Positions 46,703 to 59,189 of a stretch of 64,000 bases of DNA are shown here, in pieces. This DNA comes from Cryptomeria japonica. Its lineage: Eukaryota; Streptophyta; Pinopsida; Cupressales; Cupressaceae. The stretch covers positions 477,986,900 to 478,050,899 of the forward strand of contig NC_081406.1 in the NCBI RefSeq assembly GCF_030272615.1, given 5' to 3'. The translations under genes were made by a program, and so were the position numbers. Numbering within the stretch: position 1 is the first letter of the stretch; every line of letters begins with the position of its first letter. The notes below the pieces were generated by a model that ran no database searches, had not been told where the DNA came from, and worked only from the letters and a program-made list of their open reading frames with translations.

Positions 46703-48607
46703 GTGGTAGCCAAGGGAACCCAAGTTGCTCCTAGGGCTTCCGTGTTTGTGGCTGTTGCTGGTTTGGCTGGTCCTAGGGCATCCGGGTCTGTTAAACAAGC
46801 AGATGATGATGTTACTATTGGTAAAGATGCGGGGAGCTCGAGTAGTAAAGCTCATTTGGAAAATGGTAACATGCTTCACTCTATTCCTTCGAAGGAGGTT
46901 TGGTTTCTGCGACCTCTTTTTGATTTCTCTGGTTCTGTTGTGGCTGATAGGGCTTCCAAGTTGCATTCTGTGGCTATTTTAGGGGAAATCTGGGGTCCTC
47001 TGACCAACTTATCTAAATTATATTCTAAATTACACAAACGTTGGCCTACATTGATTTGTTTTCAGCTATTATCTTCCAATTCCTGTGTTTTGGTTTTCGA
47101 ATCCCCCCGTTGCAAGGATGATGTTCTTGCAAATTCTTTTCATTGGTTTGGTAATGTTGTAGTTAGGGTTTCTGCTTGGAAACCTTTTTTTGTTCCGGAA
47201 TGGGTCAAATCTAAATCTCTTCCAGTTTGGTTTGGATTGCCATAGCTTCCCTTTGAATTCATGGATCCAGAGGTGTTGAAATCCATAGGGGATAACTTTG
47301 GTAATTTTTTGACATCTAAATCAATTTTTGAGGAAGGGAAGGTTCTGGTAAAATTATGCGTTTTGGTTTCCCCATCATCAGTATGCCCAATTTCTTGTAA
47401 TCTTAAATCAAATGATGGCATTTGGAAGCAACCTATTGTGAATATGAATGATGATCTGTGTCAAAATCAGATTATTGTGGATGCTCCCCTGTTTTTTGAT
47501 TTTCATAATGTTAAAACTGGTATAAACAGTGAGGTAGATCGGAATGTTTCTTTCAATCCTGCCCCTGCTAAAGACTCCTCTCGGGTCTTGGTGGGGCTTG
47601 TTCATCAATTGAAGGAGGACCTTACCAATGCCACTCAAACTAATCATAATACTACTGTTAAAGAATCTACTCAGGTCTTGGTTGGGTATGCCCATCAATT
47701 CAAGGAGAACCATAACTTTTCCGCTCATATTAATCTTAAATCTGCCACTATTGTACTTGAAAGTGAGGCGAACACCTTATCTTAGGTTGTATTGGAAGTT
47801 CCCAAGTCTATCGGTCATGATAAAGATGGCATTCCTAATTTAGGTATCCAGTCGGGTCTTCCTCCATTACAAGATTCCCATGTTTGCCTTGTTCAGAAGG
47901 AGGGGCTTGTTGGTAGCTTAGGGGATGAGGTCCTTAATCCTCTAGAATGATCATCTGGTTCTATTGCAAACACCGGGGTGGTTTCTCTGGTTGTGTCTAC
48001 CACCGTTTGCCATGATGAGGATGCTTTAATTCAACAAGTGAAAGAGTTACTAAATAATGAGCCTCTTAGGGAGTATGATATTCCTGAGTCTATCCATATT
48101 TCTCCAAATGAACACACGGCTCAACAATTTGAGCAGTTGCTTAAATCTAATAAGGATTTTGAGGAAGAGGAGGTCTCGAAAAAGGTTATGTTCTCTATTG
48201 GCAATGACTTGGATTTAATTCATAAGAGTTTGTCAAATTCTCCTTCCTTAAATCCATCTGAGGTCCCTGTTAATACCTCTCAAGATGATCCAAAATGAGT
48301 GGTTCTTCAAGAAGTGGCCCTGTCTCATCGGCCATCTCTAGTTAAAATGCCCATTAGATCTTATATTTCCCAGGTTCAGCTGAATTTCCCTAACACTATA
48401 GTGTCCCCGGGCAGGGGTAGACCTCCAAAGAATCGTAAAACTCATTTGGAAATTGATGTGGGTATTCAACAAGTTTTGTCGTCTTCCCCTAGGTTTAAAA
48501 AGGCTGCCATATTGTCCTTTGGGAATAGAAAAGGTAGTGGTTCCTTTAAATTGAAAAAAAAGTGTGTTATCAGTCCTCTAGTAACTAGATCTATTGTGGT
48601 CAAGTGA
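46703..48607 (+). pseudogene. ORF1 of LINE J (RNA-binding protein)
   Basis: Starts MVAKGTQVAPRASVF. Residues ~110-200 read LSKLYSKLHKRWPTLICFQL, LVFESPRCKDDVLANSFHWF, KPFFVPEWV, PVWFGLP, then after a stop LPFEFMDPEVLKSIGDNFG, the plant LINE ORF1 domain (DUF4283 type) that binds RNA. The C-terminal part is Ser/Lys-rich. No zinc knuckle is readable. Stops at 47243, 47783, 47948 and 48296 break it. Confidence 0.75.
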
Positions 48608-48687
48608 AGCTTACATACAAGCTTTGGGGAGAATTGTTCTTCTCCCATTAGTGAAAAGAGGGGAGTGTCGACCTCCCCTCGAGATCA

Positions 48688-49272
48688 ATGAAGATTATCT
48701 CATGGAATGTTAGGGGCTTAAATGCCCCTAACAAGAGATTCTTGATCAAGTCTCAGTTAGGCTTGGTTAAGTGGGATCTAGGTTTGCTTCAGGAGACTAA
48801 AATTTCGTTGCAGAACTCTGTTTCTGTATTTTCTTCTTGGAAAAAGTGGAAGTTTATTTCTTGTCCGGCTGCTGGGGCATCAGGAGGCTTGGCTTTGTTA
48901 TGGAATGATTTTGTAGTTGATGTGAAACTGGTTGCGTCTGAGCCAAAGTGGATGTTGTCACTAGTTTCATTCAGAGCTTCTAGTTTTAAAGTTTGGGTGT
49001 TTAACATTTATGCTCCCTCAGGTATCTTGGCTAAATACAATCTTTGGCAAGAGCTCATTAGGGTGTCATCCCCCCTTAGGAATCATTCTTTTGTCATTTT
49101 TGGGGGAGATTTTAATGCTATTTTGGATCTTTCTGAAAAATCAGGGGGGATTTATGCAAATAAGAAGTCTATGGATGATTGTAATGCATTCATTTTTGAC
49201 ATGTCTCTTTTTGATTGCAAACATAATAATGGCTTATTCACATGGACGAACATGAGGAAAAATTTCTCTTAG
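48688..49272 (+). pseudogene. ORF2 of LINE J: AP-like endonuclease
   Basis: Starts MKIISWNVRGLNAPNKR, then LLQETKISL (catalytic Glu), GGLALLWND, VFNIYAPS, FGGDFNAILDLSEKSGG (Asp/Asn) and GLFTWTN. SGSDHFLV (the Asp-His pair) follows beyond a stop at 49270 and a frame change. This nuclease nicks the target to start target-primed reverse transcription. The frame is broken, so it is inactive. Confidence 0.85.
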
Positions 49273-51342
49273 ATTGTAGAAAGATTGGATAGATTTTTTA
49301 CTCTCATCTAATTGGTTTGATTCAGACATTGAGTTTTTCTCTTCCATTCTTCCCCTGTCTGGGTCGGATCATTTTCTGGTCTCTCTGACTATTGTAAGGG
49401 ATAGACCTTCACACAAACTTCCTTTTAAGTTTGAGCCAATGTGGTTTAGGGATCCCTCTTTTCTTCCCCTCCTACGACAATGGTGGGGAGAGGCTCCATT
49501 CTTTAGAGGTTCTAGAATGTTCCAATTGGTCAAGAAGATTAGTTTTTAAAAAAATAATATTAGGGGATGGAACTCCCTTCATTTCAAGAATATTTTTGAA
49601 GAAAAACAAAGGATTTTAGATATGTTAGAGGTTCTGAATAGGCAAGTCTTGCAGCACGGTTGGGGATCTAAGGTATTGGATGAAATCAGGTCTCTTAGGA
49701 GTGAATTAGATGAAATTTTGGCTAGAGAGGAGGTTTATTGGAGATAAAAGTCTCGGGAGTTATGGCTAGCTGATGGTGATAAGAACACAAAATTTTTCCA
49801 TGCTAGTACTAAAATGAAAACAGTCAGGAGTAGGATTTCTTGTATTTAGGATAGTCAAGGGAATATTCTCTCTAAGGATGGGGATATCTCTAACGAAGTG
49901 ATTAAGTTTTTTAAGAATCTTCTTTCATCTGAGAATATTGATGAATCTAACAATATCTCATCTCTCATTCCCTCTCTTGTTTCTCCCAAGGATAATAGAA
50001 TGTTAATGTCTCCTTTCTCAATAGAAGAGGTTAAGGGGGTTGTTTTTGCTATGAACCTGGATAGGGCTCCTGGGCCTGATGGTTTTACTCCTTTGTTTTT
50101 CCAGAAATGTTGGGATTTTGTGGGTCAGGATGTCCTTTTGGCTTTAGAGGAAGCTAGGAGAAATAGGTCTATCCTTAAATAAATGAACACTACCTTAATT
50201 GTCATTTTACCTAAGAAGGAGGACCCTAAAACCTTCATAGATTTTCATCCTATAGCTTTATGTAACACCATTTATAAGATATTTTCTAAAGTAATTGCTA
50301 TGAGGTTGGCCATTCTTTTACCAAGAATAATCTCCCTTGAGCAAGGAGGTTTTGTTCCTCAAAGGGAAACTCTTGAAGGGGCTATAGTAGCTCATGAGGT
50401 CTTACATTCGATCTCTACCCAGAAATACCCTGCCATGATCCTTAAGTTAGACATGATGAAATCTTATGATAGGGTTGAATGGAATGCATTAAAAATTGTC
50501 TTGTTAAGGTTGGGTCTCTCCCTAGCTTGGATAAAATGGATTATGGCTTGTATTTCCTCCGCAAGATTTTTGGTTCTTATTAATGGGTCCCCTTGTGGTT
50601 TCTTCCACTCTTCTAGGGGTTTATGGCAAGGGGACCCGCTCTCACCTTTTTTATTTATCTTATTAGTTGAAGCTCTGAGTCTGGCAATCGGCTCAGCTCG
50701 TGAGATCGGTTTATGGAAGGGTATCAAAATTCAGAATTTTGATCAGAGGATTTCCCATTGCCTTTTTGCTGATGACACCCTCTTATTTGGTTGTGCAACC
50801 TTGAAGGAGGCTCAAGTTATTGATCAAGTAATTAGGAATTATGCAGCTTTTTCAGGTTAGAAGGTCAACAAGGAAAAATCTAAGATTTTTTTCTTAAACA
50901 CTCACTCCTTGCTTCAGGATAAGCTTCAAAAGTTTTGGGGTTTCCAACTTGGGGATCTCCCTGCACTTATCTAGGAGTTCCCTTTTTTGCTAATAAGGTT
51001 AAGGTTAGTTTTTTGGATAAAGTAGTTTCTAGGGTGTCTAAGAAAATCTTGGCATGGAATCACAAATGGCTCACCATGGCTAGGAAAATTGTGTTGATTA
51101 AGTCTATACTGAATGCGGTGCCAATTTACATAATGTCAATTCTAAAAGCTCCAAAGGCTATTATTGTCAATTTAAAGGATACTCTGAGATCTTTCCTTTG
51201 GAATAATAATAGGGATGGGAAATCTAGGATCCCCTTGTTAGCTTGGGATAAGGTTTGTCTTCCTAAGGAACCTCAGGGGGCTGGAATTCGTAGTTTGGAA
51301 AATCAAAATCTGGCCTTGGGGGCCAAGTTAGTGTGGAAATTG
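49273..51342 (+). pseudogene. ORF2 of LINE J: reverse transcriptase
   Basis: The linker reads LWLADGDKNTKFFHASTKMK. The RT blocks are DRAPGPDGFTPLFF, VILPKKEDPKTFIDFHPIAL, QGGFVPQRET, LKLDMMKSYDRVEW, GLWQGDPLSPFLFIL and HCLFADDTLLF (catalytic FADD). The thumb region reads FLDKVVSRVSKKILAWNHK. Stops at about 49747, 49847, 50180 and 50858 and a shift near 50930 break it. The catalytic Asp pair is intact. The frame is then cut by a solo LTR at 51343. Confidence 0.85.
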
Positions 51343-52258
51343 GTGGCATATGGACACTCCAATGAGACATTGTGTGTGATTGAAGGTTTTATCATTGATG
51401 GAAACCTTGCAATCCTATGGCACTGGGAAGACATTATACCGGCAAAGCATTACATAGGCAACCTTGCAATCCTATGGCACCGGCAAGACATTATACTGGC
51501 AAAGCATTACACATGCAACCTTGCAATCCTATGGCACCGGCAAGACATCATACTGGCAAAGCATTACTCAAACAGAACAGTGCTTTGGCATCAACAAAAT
51601 CAATCTACACCGGCACTGGCACAGAAGGAAATATGTATACCGGCACAAAGGCCGATAGGATTTTTGATATGTAATATTTTGTTTATCATTGTAAGCCGAC
51701 TTCGCAAATTGTAAAATGACTCTTGTATATGAAAGAGATCATTGTAGGCATTTGTAGGATATGGATAGAATGCAAAAAATAAATTATAAGGCAGACCTAA
51801 TGTGTGAATTGTAGGTCAAGGGTATATGTAAAGAACAGAGCAAGAACCGGTACTGAATCTGGCATTGAAGATGCTATTGTAAAGCAGTACAGAATATTGG
51901 ATTTTTGTAAATCCTCATTGTAAGTCAGTGTGACTTCTTATTGAGCAGTGAACTCTAGGCAGTTGGCCTTCCTGCATGTGCAGGCCCCTATTGTAAGTAA
52001 TATTCTCTTATTGGCCAGTAAGTGAATATTGTGGGTCACAAATCCCACCGAGGTTTTTCCCACACTGGGTTTCCTCGTTAAACATCTTGTGTTATGGTTT
52101 TCTTTTCATGTGGATGCTTTTGATTCTGTTATTTGCATTAATTCTTGCATACCGGTATACTGTTACATTATATTTTGCATATTCAGTTTTAAGAAAATTT
52201 CATTACCGGTCAAATACTGATTCACCCCCCCTCTCAGTATCTGTGGGAACCCTAACAA
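51343..52258 (+). repeat. Solo LTR inserted in LINE J ORF2
   Basis: The flanking AATTG occurs at 51338-51342 and 52260-52264. The LINE frame (GAKLVWKL) continues after it (LYDNPASLWARI). The right end is CCTAACA and the left begins TGGCATATGGACACTCC, probably with lost bases. Near the end it has TTTTTCCCACACTGGG and CCCCCCTCTCAGTATC, typical of Copia LTRs. No internal element region remains. Confidence 0.75.
51401..51571 (+). repeat. Three 57-bp tandem units inside the solo LTR
   Basis: Unit starts (ACCTTGCAATCC) at 51404, 51461 and 51518, exactly 57 apart. The length is a multiple of three, so a frame stays open by chance. Confidence 0.9.
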
Positions 52259-53857
52259 AAATTGTATGATAATCCAGCATCCCTTTGGGCTAGAATCATG
52301 TTCGCTAAGTATCTTTCTAATGGATCTAGGGAGTCTATTTTTAGGGCCTTGACTCTACCTAAGGGGTTGGCTATTTGGAATTTCATGGGAAAATGTAGAA
52401 GTGTCTTACTATCGTATCTTTCTTGGATTGTGCATAAGGGTACAAAAATTAGATTTTGGGATGATGCCTGGAATGGTTATTGTCCTATGGATTCTATTAG
52501 GGATTGGTCTCCCTTGAAATTAATACTTCTGGATAAATGGGGGGTCTATTTATCGGACTACTTTAATGTAGTTCATAATGGACATCTGGTGATGGCTCAA
52601 TGGAAATCAATTGAGTTTATTCCTGTTAGCCCTAGTCTGAAAGAATATTTTTATTCTATTCTTAAAGACAGACTTATCATTTTGTCTGAGAAGGATGATG
52701 AGTTGTTTTGGACTACGAGTTCATCTAGAAAATACTCAGTGAAAGATGGATACAACTCTCTTATGTCGTCTAAGGATCTCTCTTCTTGGCCTTACAAATT
52801 ATTTTGGCATCCAACATGTCTATCGAAGGCTGGAGCTTTTGTTTGGCATGTTGTTCAAGACAGGGTTCTAACCGGGATGAGACTAGATAGGATGGGTTTA
52901 TCTGTTGTTTTCCCTTGTGTTTTGTGTAATCAGAAATTGGAATCATCATCTCATCTTTTCCTTCATTATGATTTTGCTCTAGGATGTTGGAATTGGTTTT
53001 TTGAGAAGCTAGGACTATCTTTTGTTACTAGTGGGGACCTTCTCTCTCACTTCAGAGCTTTGCCTCTCTTGGTTTCCTCTTCTTTTTATGCTTGCCTTTG
53101 GATTATAGCTCCATTGATTATTGTTTGGAACATATGGTTAGAAAGAAATAATAGGATCTTTAAAAAATCATCCACTTCAATTTCTGATATTTTAGTCAAG
53201 ATAGAGGCTTCTATCTTGAAGATGGTCTTGTCATATATTCATAAGAATTTAGAAAATCTGACATCTTTTTCCCATTGGGATGGCATGATCACAAGGACAT
53301 GGAATTCTCTGTCTAGCATACCTTCTCATGGGTCAGTTGCAAAGGTTATGGCTTTTAAAAATAAGAGAATTATGGCCAATTGGGCTCCTCCTCCTCTGGG
53401 TCATTTCAAACTCCATTTTGGTGGTGCTTCTAGGGGGAATCTGGGTATGTTTGGTGTTGGGATGGCCATTTTTTATCATAATGCAGTCCTAATTGCTGCT
53501 CAATGTCATGCTCTTGAGTCTCAAACAAACAATTTTGCTGAATGTCAAGCTTTGTCACTTGGGATTGATTTGGCTATTTCCCTTGGGATCAAACATCTTT
53601 ACATCCAGGGGGATTGAATGGTTGTTATTCAAAGTGTGTTGAACTGCAAAAGTAATTGTTGGCATTTAAAGTACTTAATTGATCACATTTTGGACAAATT
53701 ATCCTTCTTTGATACTTATGTATTATCTCATTGTTTTCGAGAGATAAATAAACTGGCTAATTTGGCTATTGACTTGGCTGCTATTCATAAGAATGTAGCA
53801 TTTGGCGACATTCCTCACATCATCCTCTCTGGGTATATGCCACATCCCAAAGATTAA
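52259..53857 (+). pseudogene. ORF2 of LINE J: zinc-binding end and RNase H
   Basis: The first part reads SSRKYSVKDGYNSLM, WPYKLFWHPTCLSKAGAFVW, FPCVLCNQKLESSSHLFLHY (C-x2-C...H-x3-H), the RT-associated zinc region of plant LINEs. The RNase H follows: HFKLHFGGASRGNLGMFG (first Asp replaced by Gly), NNFAECQALSLGI (Glu kept), HLYIQGD (Asp kept), a stop, and FREINKLANLAIDLAA. RNase H removes RNA from the hybrid. The loss of one acid and the stop at 53616 make it inactive. Confidence 0.85.
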
Positions 53858-56078
53858 GTAATCTATTTTGAGTTATTATCTTCATTTCTTATTGAAGTAT
53901 ATATATTATCCTCTTCTCAGATCATTTTGTATCGTATTTGTACATTCTTGTATCTGGGTTAGATGTTAATGTGTGTATTTCTTGAGGGATGGAGAGGTAA
54001 CTTTCAGGTGGCAAAATTTTGTGTAAGTATCTTCATTTCTTACTAAAGTATACATATCATCCTCTCCTCAATTCAGTTTGTATCTGTCCTTCATGTGTTG
54101 ATAGGAGATTATTACTATCTACATTTGGAGTATTTATACACTGCTGCATTTGGGTTACATGTTAATGTGTGTACTTCTTAAGGATTGGAGAAGAATTTTT
54201 CAAGTGGTAGCATATGTAAACAGCTTATTCATGATTTGGATACTCACTCATGAATCGACTTAATTATATGGGCATGATATTAAATTTCATCATCAGTTTC
54301 ATTTGCTTGAGATATACATGTCATCCTCCTCTTGGTTCAGATTATTTTTACATCTCATGTGTAAATCATCCTATGCTTACATATGGGGTGTTAGTATATG
54401 TGTTTCGTGCAGAAGGATGGGGTGTATATCCTAGGCGCTACGGGTTAATTGGTTTTTTTTGTGGCTTATGGAAGTTTTCTCTAATGTTTTCAAATGACGT
54501 TCTATTTTCAGGTCGGGGAGAGATTTCCTTAAGTTTGGTTTTTTGATATTGATTTGACCTTGTGTCTTGTCAGTAATATCATCATTTATTATGTATTTGG
54601 TTGTGGCATGTGTGTTTGGTGCAGTCCTTATCTCCAGCCCTTCATTATTTTTTCACATGCGTTCATCTCCTCAAGTCGTCAACACATTTTCTAAGGCTTT
54701 ATTTTTTGATGCAAATATCATTGTGTTGGCCGCCTTGTGCTTGTCCGGGTCTGATAGATTTGGCTTATGGATTATTTATTTTTAGATTGATGGTATCCTT
54801 ACTTGCAGGATAATCACTTATGGGTTTTAGTGGAAGGCTTTTGCATTCATGAGAATTAATTCAAGCACGCTTCAAATGGATTTATTTAGTAGCTTTATGG
54901 GAAATTCAGGACATTTTCTCTTTCACATACATTTCTCTGTCATTTTCAAAAATCAGTTCCTTGTTTATTTCTGGTTTTCGGTGCTCTTCATTCTGCAAAT
55001 GCCTTCCTTTCTTCTTGTTAGAGTTTATAGAGTGGTTTTAGAAGCTCGATCATTGGGGGAAGAAGATGCAATTGAGGAGAATTTTGTTAAACTTGGCAAG
55101 GTTTTCAATCTGTTTACTCCTACAGTGGACTTTGAGTTTCATAGGCTTTTGGGATGTTAGTGGTTACAGGTTGGTCGTCAAGTTTCTTATGATGAGCTTC
55201 TCTCTCATTTTCTTAATATTTTTTTTGATGTTCTGCTCGATATGGATTTGGTTCACCTCTTGGTATCCACATTTGTCTTCCTAATAGTGTGCAATTGGGA
55301 GTTGGTCTCTCCTACATTGGCTAGTTATCGGTTTGATATGGGTTCTTTTTATTACGGGGGTTTTCTTCCTCGCCATGAGCTTTTAGCTAATGGCTGGTCT
55401 GGTCATTTGCTTCATCAGTTACATATGGGATTGATATGCGATTTCTTGGAAAATACTAGAGCCTCTATGGATTTTTTGTTGTACTTGGCTCCTGACCATT
55501 ATGTGGATAAAGCGTGGGTTGTTTTTCAGGCTTTACATTCATTAATCTCTTTGGGATTTTTATGCTCTGCTCCTGCTTGTGTGGCGTTCCCTCTAAGGGT
55601 GATTCCACCTTCGTTCTCTTCTCATGAGCCACTGGATGAGAGCTCTAGTACCTGGTTTTTGGACAACTAACATATTTTCTCTTTTGGTAGCTAGTAGTAT
55701 GGTTTTTTGCAGGAATGAAGGCTACATGGCTTCTTTTTGGTTCGAAATGGTTAGCTATGGTCCTAACAGAGAATTTTCTCTTATTCATCTACCTTGTGGT
55801 TCTTCATGTTCATCTCTTCTTCGGTTGGAGTAATTCTAGTTTGGAGTTGTCCTATGGGATTTTTGTAAAAAATATCAGAAATAGGAGGGTGGGGGTTTCA
55901 TCAGTATATATATTGTAAAGGGTACTATATAGGTTTGTTAACTCTTAATATGGCTACAACCGGAGGTTTTCTTGTGGGTTCTTTCCTGCCGATATGTCAT
56001 GTCTCAACCCAATGTAAACTTTTTATCATTAATATATAGTTCAGTGGATTTTCCACTTTTATTATAAAAAAAAAACAA
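53858..56078 (+). other. 2.2-kb 3' tail of LINE J
   Basis: At 53875-54230 there is a diverged tandem duplication of about 165 bases (TCTTCATTTCTTA...GTTAATGTGTGTA...). Two weak frames lie at 54849-55160 and 55242-55670 (LCSAPACVAFPLRVIPPSFS) without recognised domains. It ends TTATTATAAAAAAAAAA and then the target duplication, so the whole stretch moved with the LINE. It may be a long 3' UTR or a transduced flank. Confidence 0.6.
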
Positions 56079-56091
56079 AACCAAATGTGAA
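56079..56091 (+). repeat. Target site duplication of LINE J, right
   Basis: AACCAAATGTGAA directly after the poly-A tail, identical to 46367-46379. Confidence 0.85.
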
Positions 56092-57330
56092 GAGGGAAAT
56101 TCAAAATTTAAACAGCCCATAAACTCAATTTTTAAATTAAAAATTAGGGTTTTGAAATCAACCACTTAATTTAAAAATTTCTATTGAAATTTGAATTGTA
56201 AAATTGAAGAGCATTCAGATCTAAAACAATTAACCCAAATTATGAAACTCGCAAGCTCAATTTTAAAAATAAAAATTAGGGTTTTTAGTGAAATTAACCT
56301 CTAAATTTTTCAAACTTGGAAGGAAATCAAACTTGTAAATGAAAATTTGAATTTTAAATTGTATACACACTTAGATTTGAAAAAAAAAATTAGAATTAAA
56401 GGTGTTCACATTGGGTTCACCAAAATTTAAAGGGGAAATTTCAATTCGGCAATTTGCAACACAGAAGGAGAAATCACCAATTGCTTTGATGGGGGATTGG
56501 CCTTTACATTCAAAAGAGGGGGAAAATCCACTAGATTCAATCACAAATCAGATAAGGATTGAATACTAAGTGGATTGATTGATTATGATGTATTTTTCCG
56601 TAGTTTGTAAGTTGAAATGCTAATTTAGGGTAAAGTGTTGAAATTGAAGACAAAACTGAGAAATATTCAGCTACAAGTTTGGAATTCAGTAATGCACCTG
56701 GATCTGAGAAATATGAGTTGATTCGGATCTACCCTATGAAAATGCCTTGAAAATGCAGGGATTGTGGCACTGCCTCTTGGTCCTCTAAATTTTTCACACG
56801 TTGAAAAGGGTTGTTTCGTCTCTATGTTTAAATCTTAATTCCAAAAGTATAGCTGTGCACCTGATTCCCACACACAGAAAGAAAGGGAAATAGGTTGGGA
56901 ATAGAGGCTTTCCTTTGATCAAACCCTGGTTTTGGAATTAACCATGAAATTGAGATAAATGTAAATGAAATCACTGAAAGGAAATGTTCTCCTTTTGAGG
57001 GAGATGTTGAATTATGACTAAAATTGAAATGATTATACCTCCTTGTGAAGTTTTGCTTGCCTCCACATAGAATTAGGGTTTCACGAAATAGGATGTAGAT
57101 CTCCACTTCAATGCTTGAATCTTTGACTTTATTGTTGCTCCAAAGCTTGAAAGAAGACTGAAAATCCTCAATTTCTCTTGAATGCTTGATTGCTAGATCT
57201 CATGTGTGCTTGAATTCTTTCTCATGAATGTAATTGATGTTCAAATGAGAGGGGAAAACCTCTTTATATACCTATCTATCAAATTAATTGATTGATTTTT
57301 TAACATAGGCCAACATAGAGAGGATAATCC
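56092..57330 (-). other. Gypsy E leader/LTR side beyond LINE J
   Basis: It repeats the AAAATTAGGGTTT motif seen left of LINE J (at about 56140 and 56270). The minus-strand GGTATATAAAGAGG near 57262 is a good TATA box, and a transcript starting about 30 bases downstream would run toward the gag at 44541. No ORF is convincing. The exact LTR ends were not found. Confidence 0.4.
57262..57272 (-). promoter_or_regulatory. Candidate LTR promoter (TATA box), Gypsy E
   Basis: The minus strand has TATATAAAGAGG. The position upstream of the Gypsy E leader and the orientation fit. Unproven. Confidence 0.35.
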
Positions 57331-58799
57331 TGATAGTTCTGATACTTAAAGTAAGTATAGATGCCAAGCTAACAAGATGAGAGGAGGGGTGAATCATACA
57401 AACTTAATCTTCCATAAAAATAATAGATTCAACCTCAGTAACATATACTTCAGCAATATAACCAAAACTGCTAAACATGCAAACTCATAAGCATATAAAC
57501 ATCATAACACTCATAACACCATATTTAACATGGAAACCCAAATAGGGAAAAAACATTGTGGGATTTTAGACCAACTAAGAAATATACTCTTCTAGAGTAT
57601 GCTCGGTTAAAAGCAAATCCTCTTAAAGATTACAAACACATTGCTAGATGTGACACGGTTAAGGGATTTCCCTCAGATCTGTTAGGATCTTCACCTTGTT
57701 AGAAGTGACCTTGTTAAAGGATTTCAAACACTCAATAAGAATGTCACCTTGCTAGAGGGTTTTACAAATAAGACTGTTAAGTCCACTTGGTTAAGAGATT
57801 TTCTGTCACTTCACAAAATAACAGTAATAAAAATCTATCTGCAACTTCACATCTAAAATGCTGAAGCAGATTCTTATTTGCTCAATACAATCTAGTCATA
57901 GGAATTATCTTGTCCCTCTGCTAGGCTCTATACTTTGTTATTCAAATAGATCTTCAAGCTTCTATGCTCAGTAATCACTATGTAGCATCCCTGTGCTTAC
58001 ACTTGCCCACATGCATTGTTTATCAATAGTTTCTTATTTATAAACAATTTGCTAACCGCTTAATCTCCTTGATCACATATCCCATGATCAATCACAGCCA
58101 TCAGATCTTTAAACTTGACCAAGTTCAATGTATCCTTCAATCTGAAAATGTTTTACCTCGCCTTGGAACTTGCATACATTTCTTGGAACTTGTGCTAAGG
58201 TATTGCAGTTCAATCTGCGTTGTAGATCTTTCTACCGATCTTCCTTTACCATAGATTCTTTAACAAACTTCATGCATGACATACGAATCATTTAATCTAT
58301 TCCAGCTCATCAGCTTCCTTCATTAAATAACGCTTTTAATCATTTAATGCATTTTGTTACAGCTCGGTTGCAACTTGGTAAATACTAAACTTCACTCGGT
58401 AGACATCCTGCCTTCATTAACCGATAGCGATAACCTTAGGGTTTACCGCCTAGGTTCTTTGCTCGGTAACATAGTATAGTATTCACCTTACAATCAATAA
58501 CATATGTAGGATATCAAAACAATCTAAACATCATGATCTCATCATTGTCTAACTTGGTAATAGTTGCCCATTGAATAACTTATTCCTCCCCTTATTCATC
58601 ACATTCTTTCTGTGTCTTTTATCGACATCTTTATACTCATCAAATCATACTTCTTAAGATATGGCAACATCATACTGAATTAGAAAATCAATTTCTTGAC
58701 ATCAATGACAAAATAATAATATTAAGATAGTAAACATCCTTAATCAGTTATATCCATAATCATCAACAACCTTCTCAATATCCTAATTAAAATGCCAAC
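57330..58799 (-). repeat. 3' LTR of Copia F
   Basis: On the minus strand it starts TGTTGGCATTTTAATTAGG right after the polypurine tract. Near the other end is GATTCACCCCTCCTCTCATC, typical of Copia LTR ends. The exact terminal CA is uncertain by some tens of bases. Confidence 0.65.
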
Positions 58800-59189
58800 A
58801 ATCTCCCCTTGTCTATTATAATGCCAATAATCTCCCCCTTTGGCATTGATGGCAAAACCAATTGATTTGACCTAATTGATTAGGATTGTTGTGAGATTAT
58901 GAAATTCTCTCCATCTATCATTAGACTTCTCCCCCATACAATAGTCTTCTCCCCCTTTGACAACAATGCCAAAAAGTAAAGAACTAAAACATGATTTCTT
59001 CTGCTGAGAAGTGAATTCCTTGTTGTTATGTGTCAACTTAGTCTCGGTCAGAGCATTATGTCTTCAATTCCTGTTCCCTATATTTTTTTCCTGTACACCT
59101 TTAGAAAACATCCTAAAGTGTGTAAATAAGCATCAATCCACACATAATATTTTGTAGATTCATCGAATTGATGCTTTCACCGAACTCTG
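58800..59189 (-). other. 3' untranslated region of Copia F
   Basis: It contains three purine-rich tracts on the minus strand (about 58800, 58833, 58945: AAGGGGGAGA-like), which may all act as plus-strand primers. No gene. Confidence 0.5.

Larger units (their letters stand above)
46380..56078 (+). mobile_element. LINE J: near-complete L1-type retrotransposon with solo LTR inside
   Basis: Order: 5' region, ORF1, ORF2 (endonuclease, RT, solo LTR insertion, zinc-binding RT end, RNase H), a 2.2-kb 3' tail, poly-A at 56066-56075. A 13-bp target duplication brackets it. Minus the solo LTR it is about 8.8 kb, long for a plant L1. Stops and frameshifts in both ORFs show decay. Confidence 0.9.

Noticed and set aside
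55242-55670. 142-codon frame in the LINE J tail as a real gene
   Set aside because: No recognised domain, overlapping equal-length frames, and it lies within the unit bracketed by the LINE duplication. Kept only as part of the tail.
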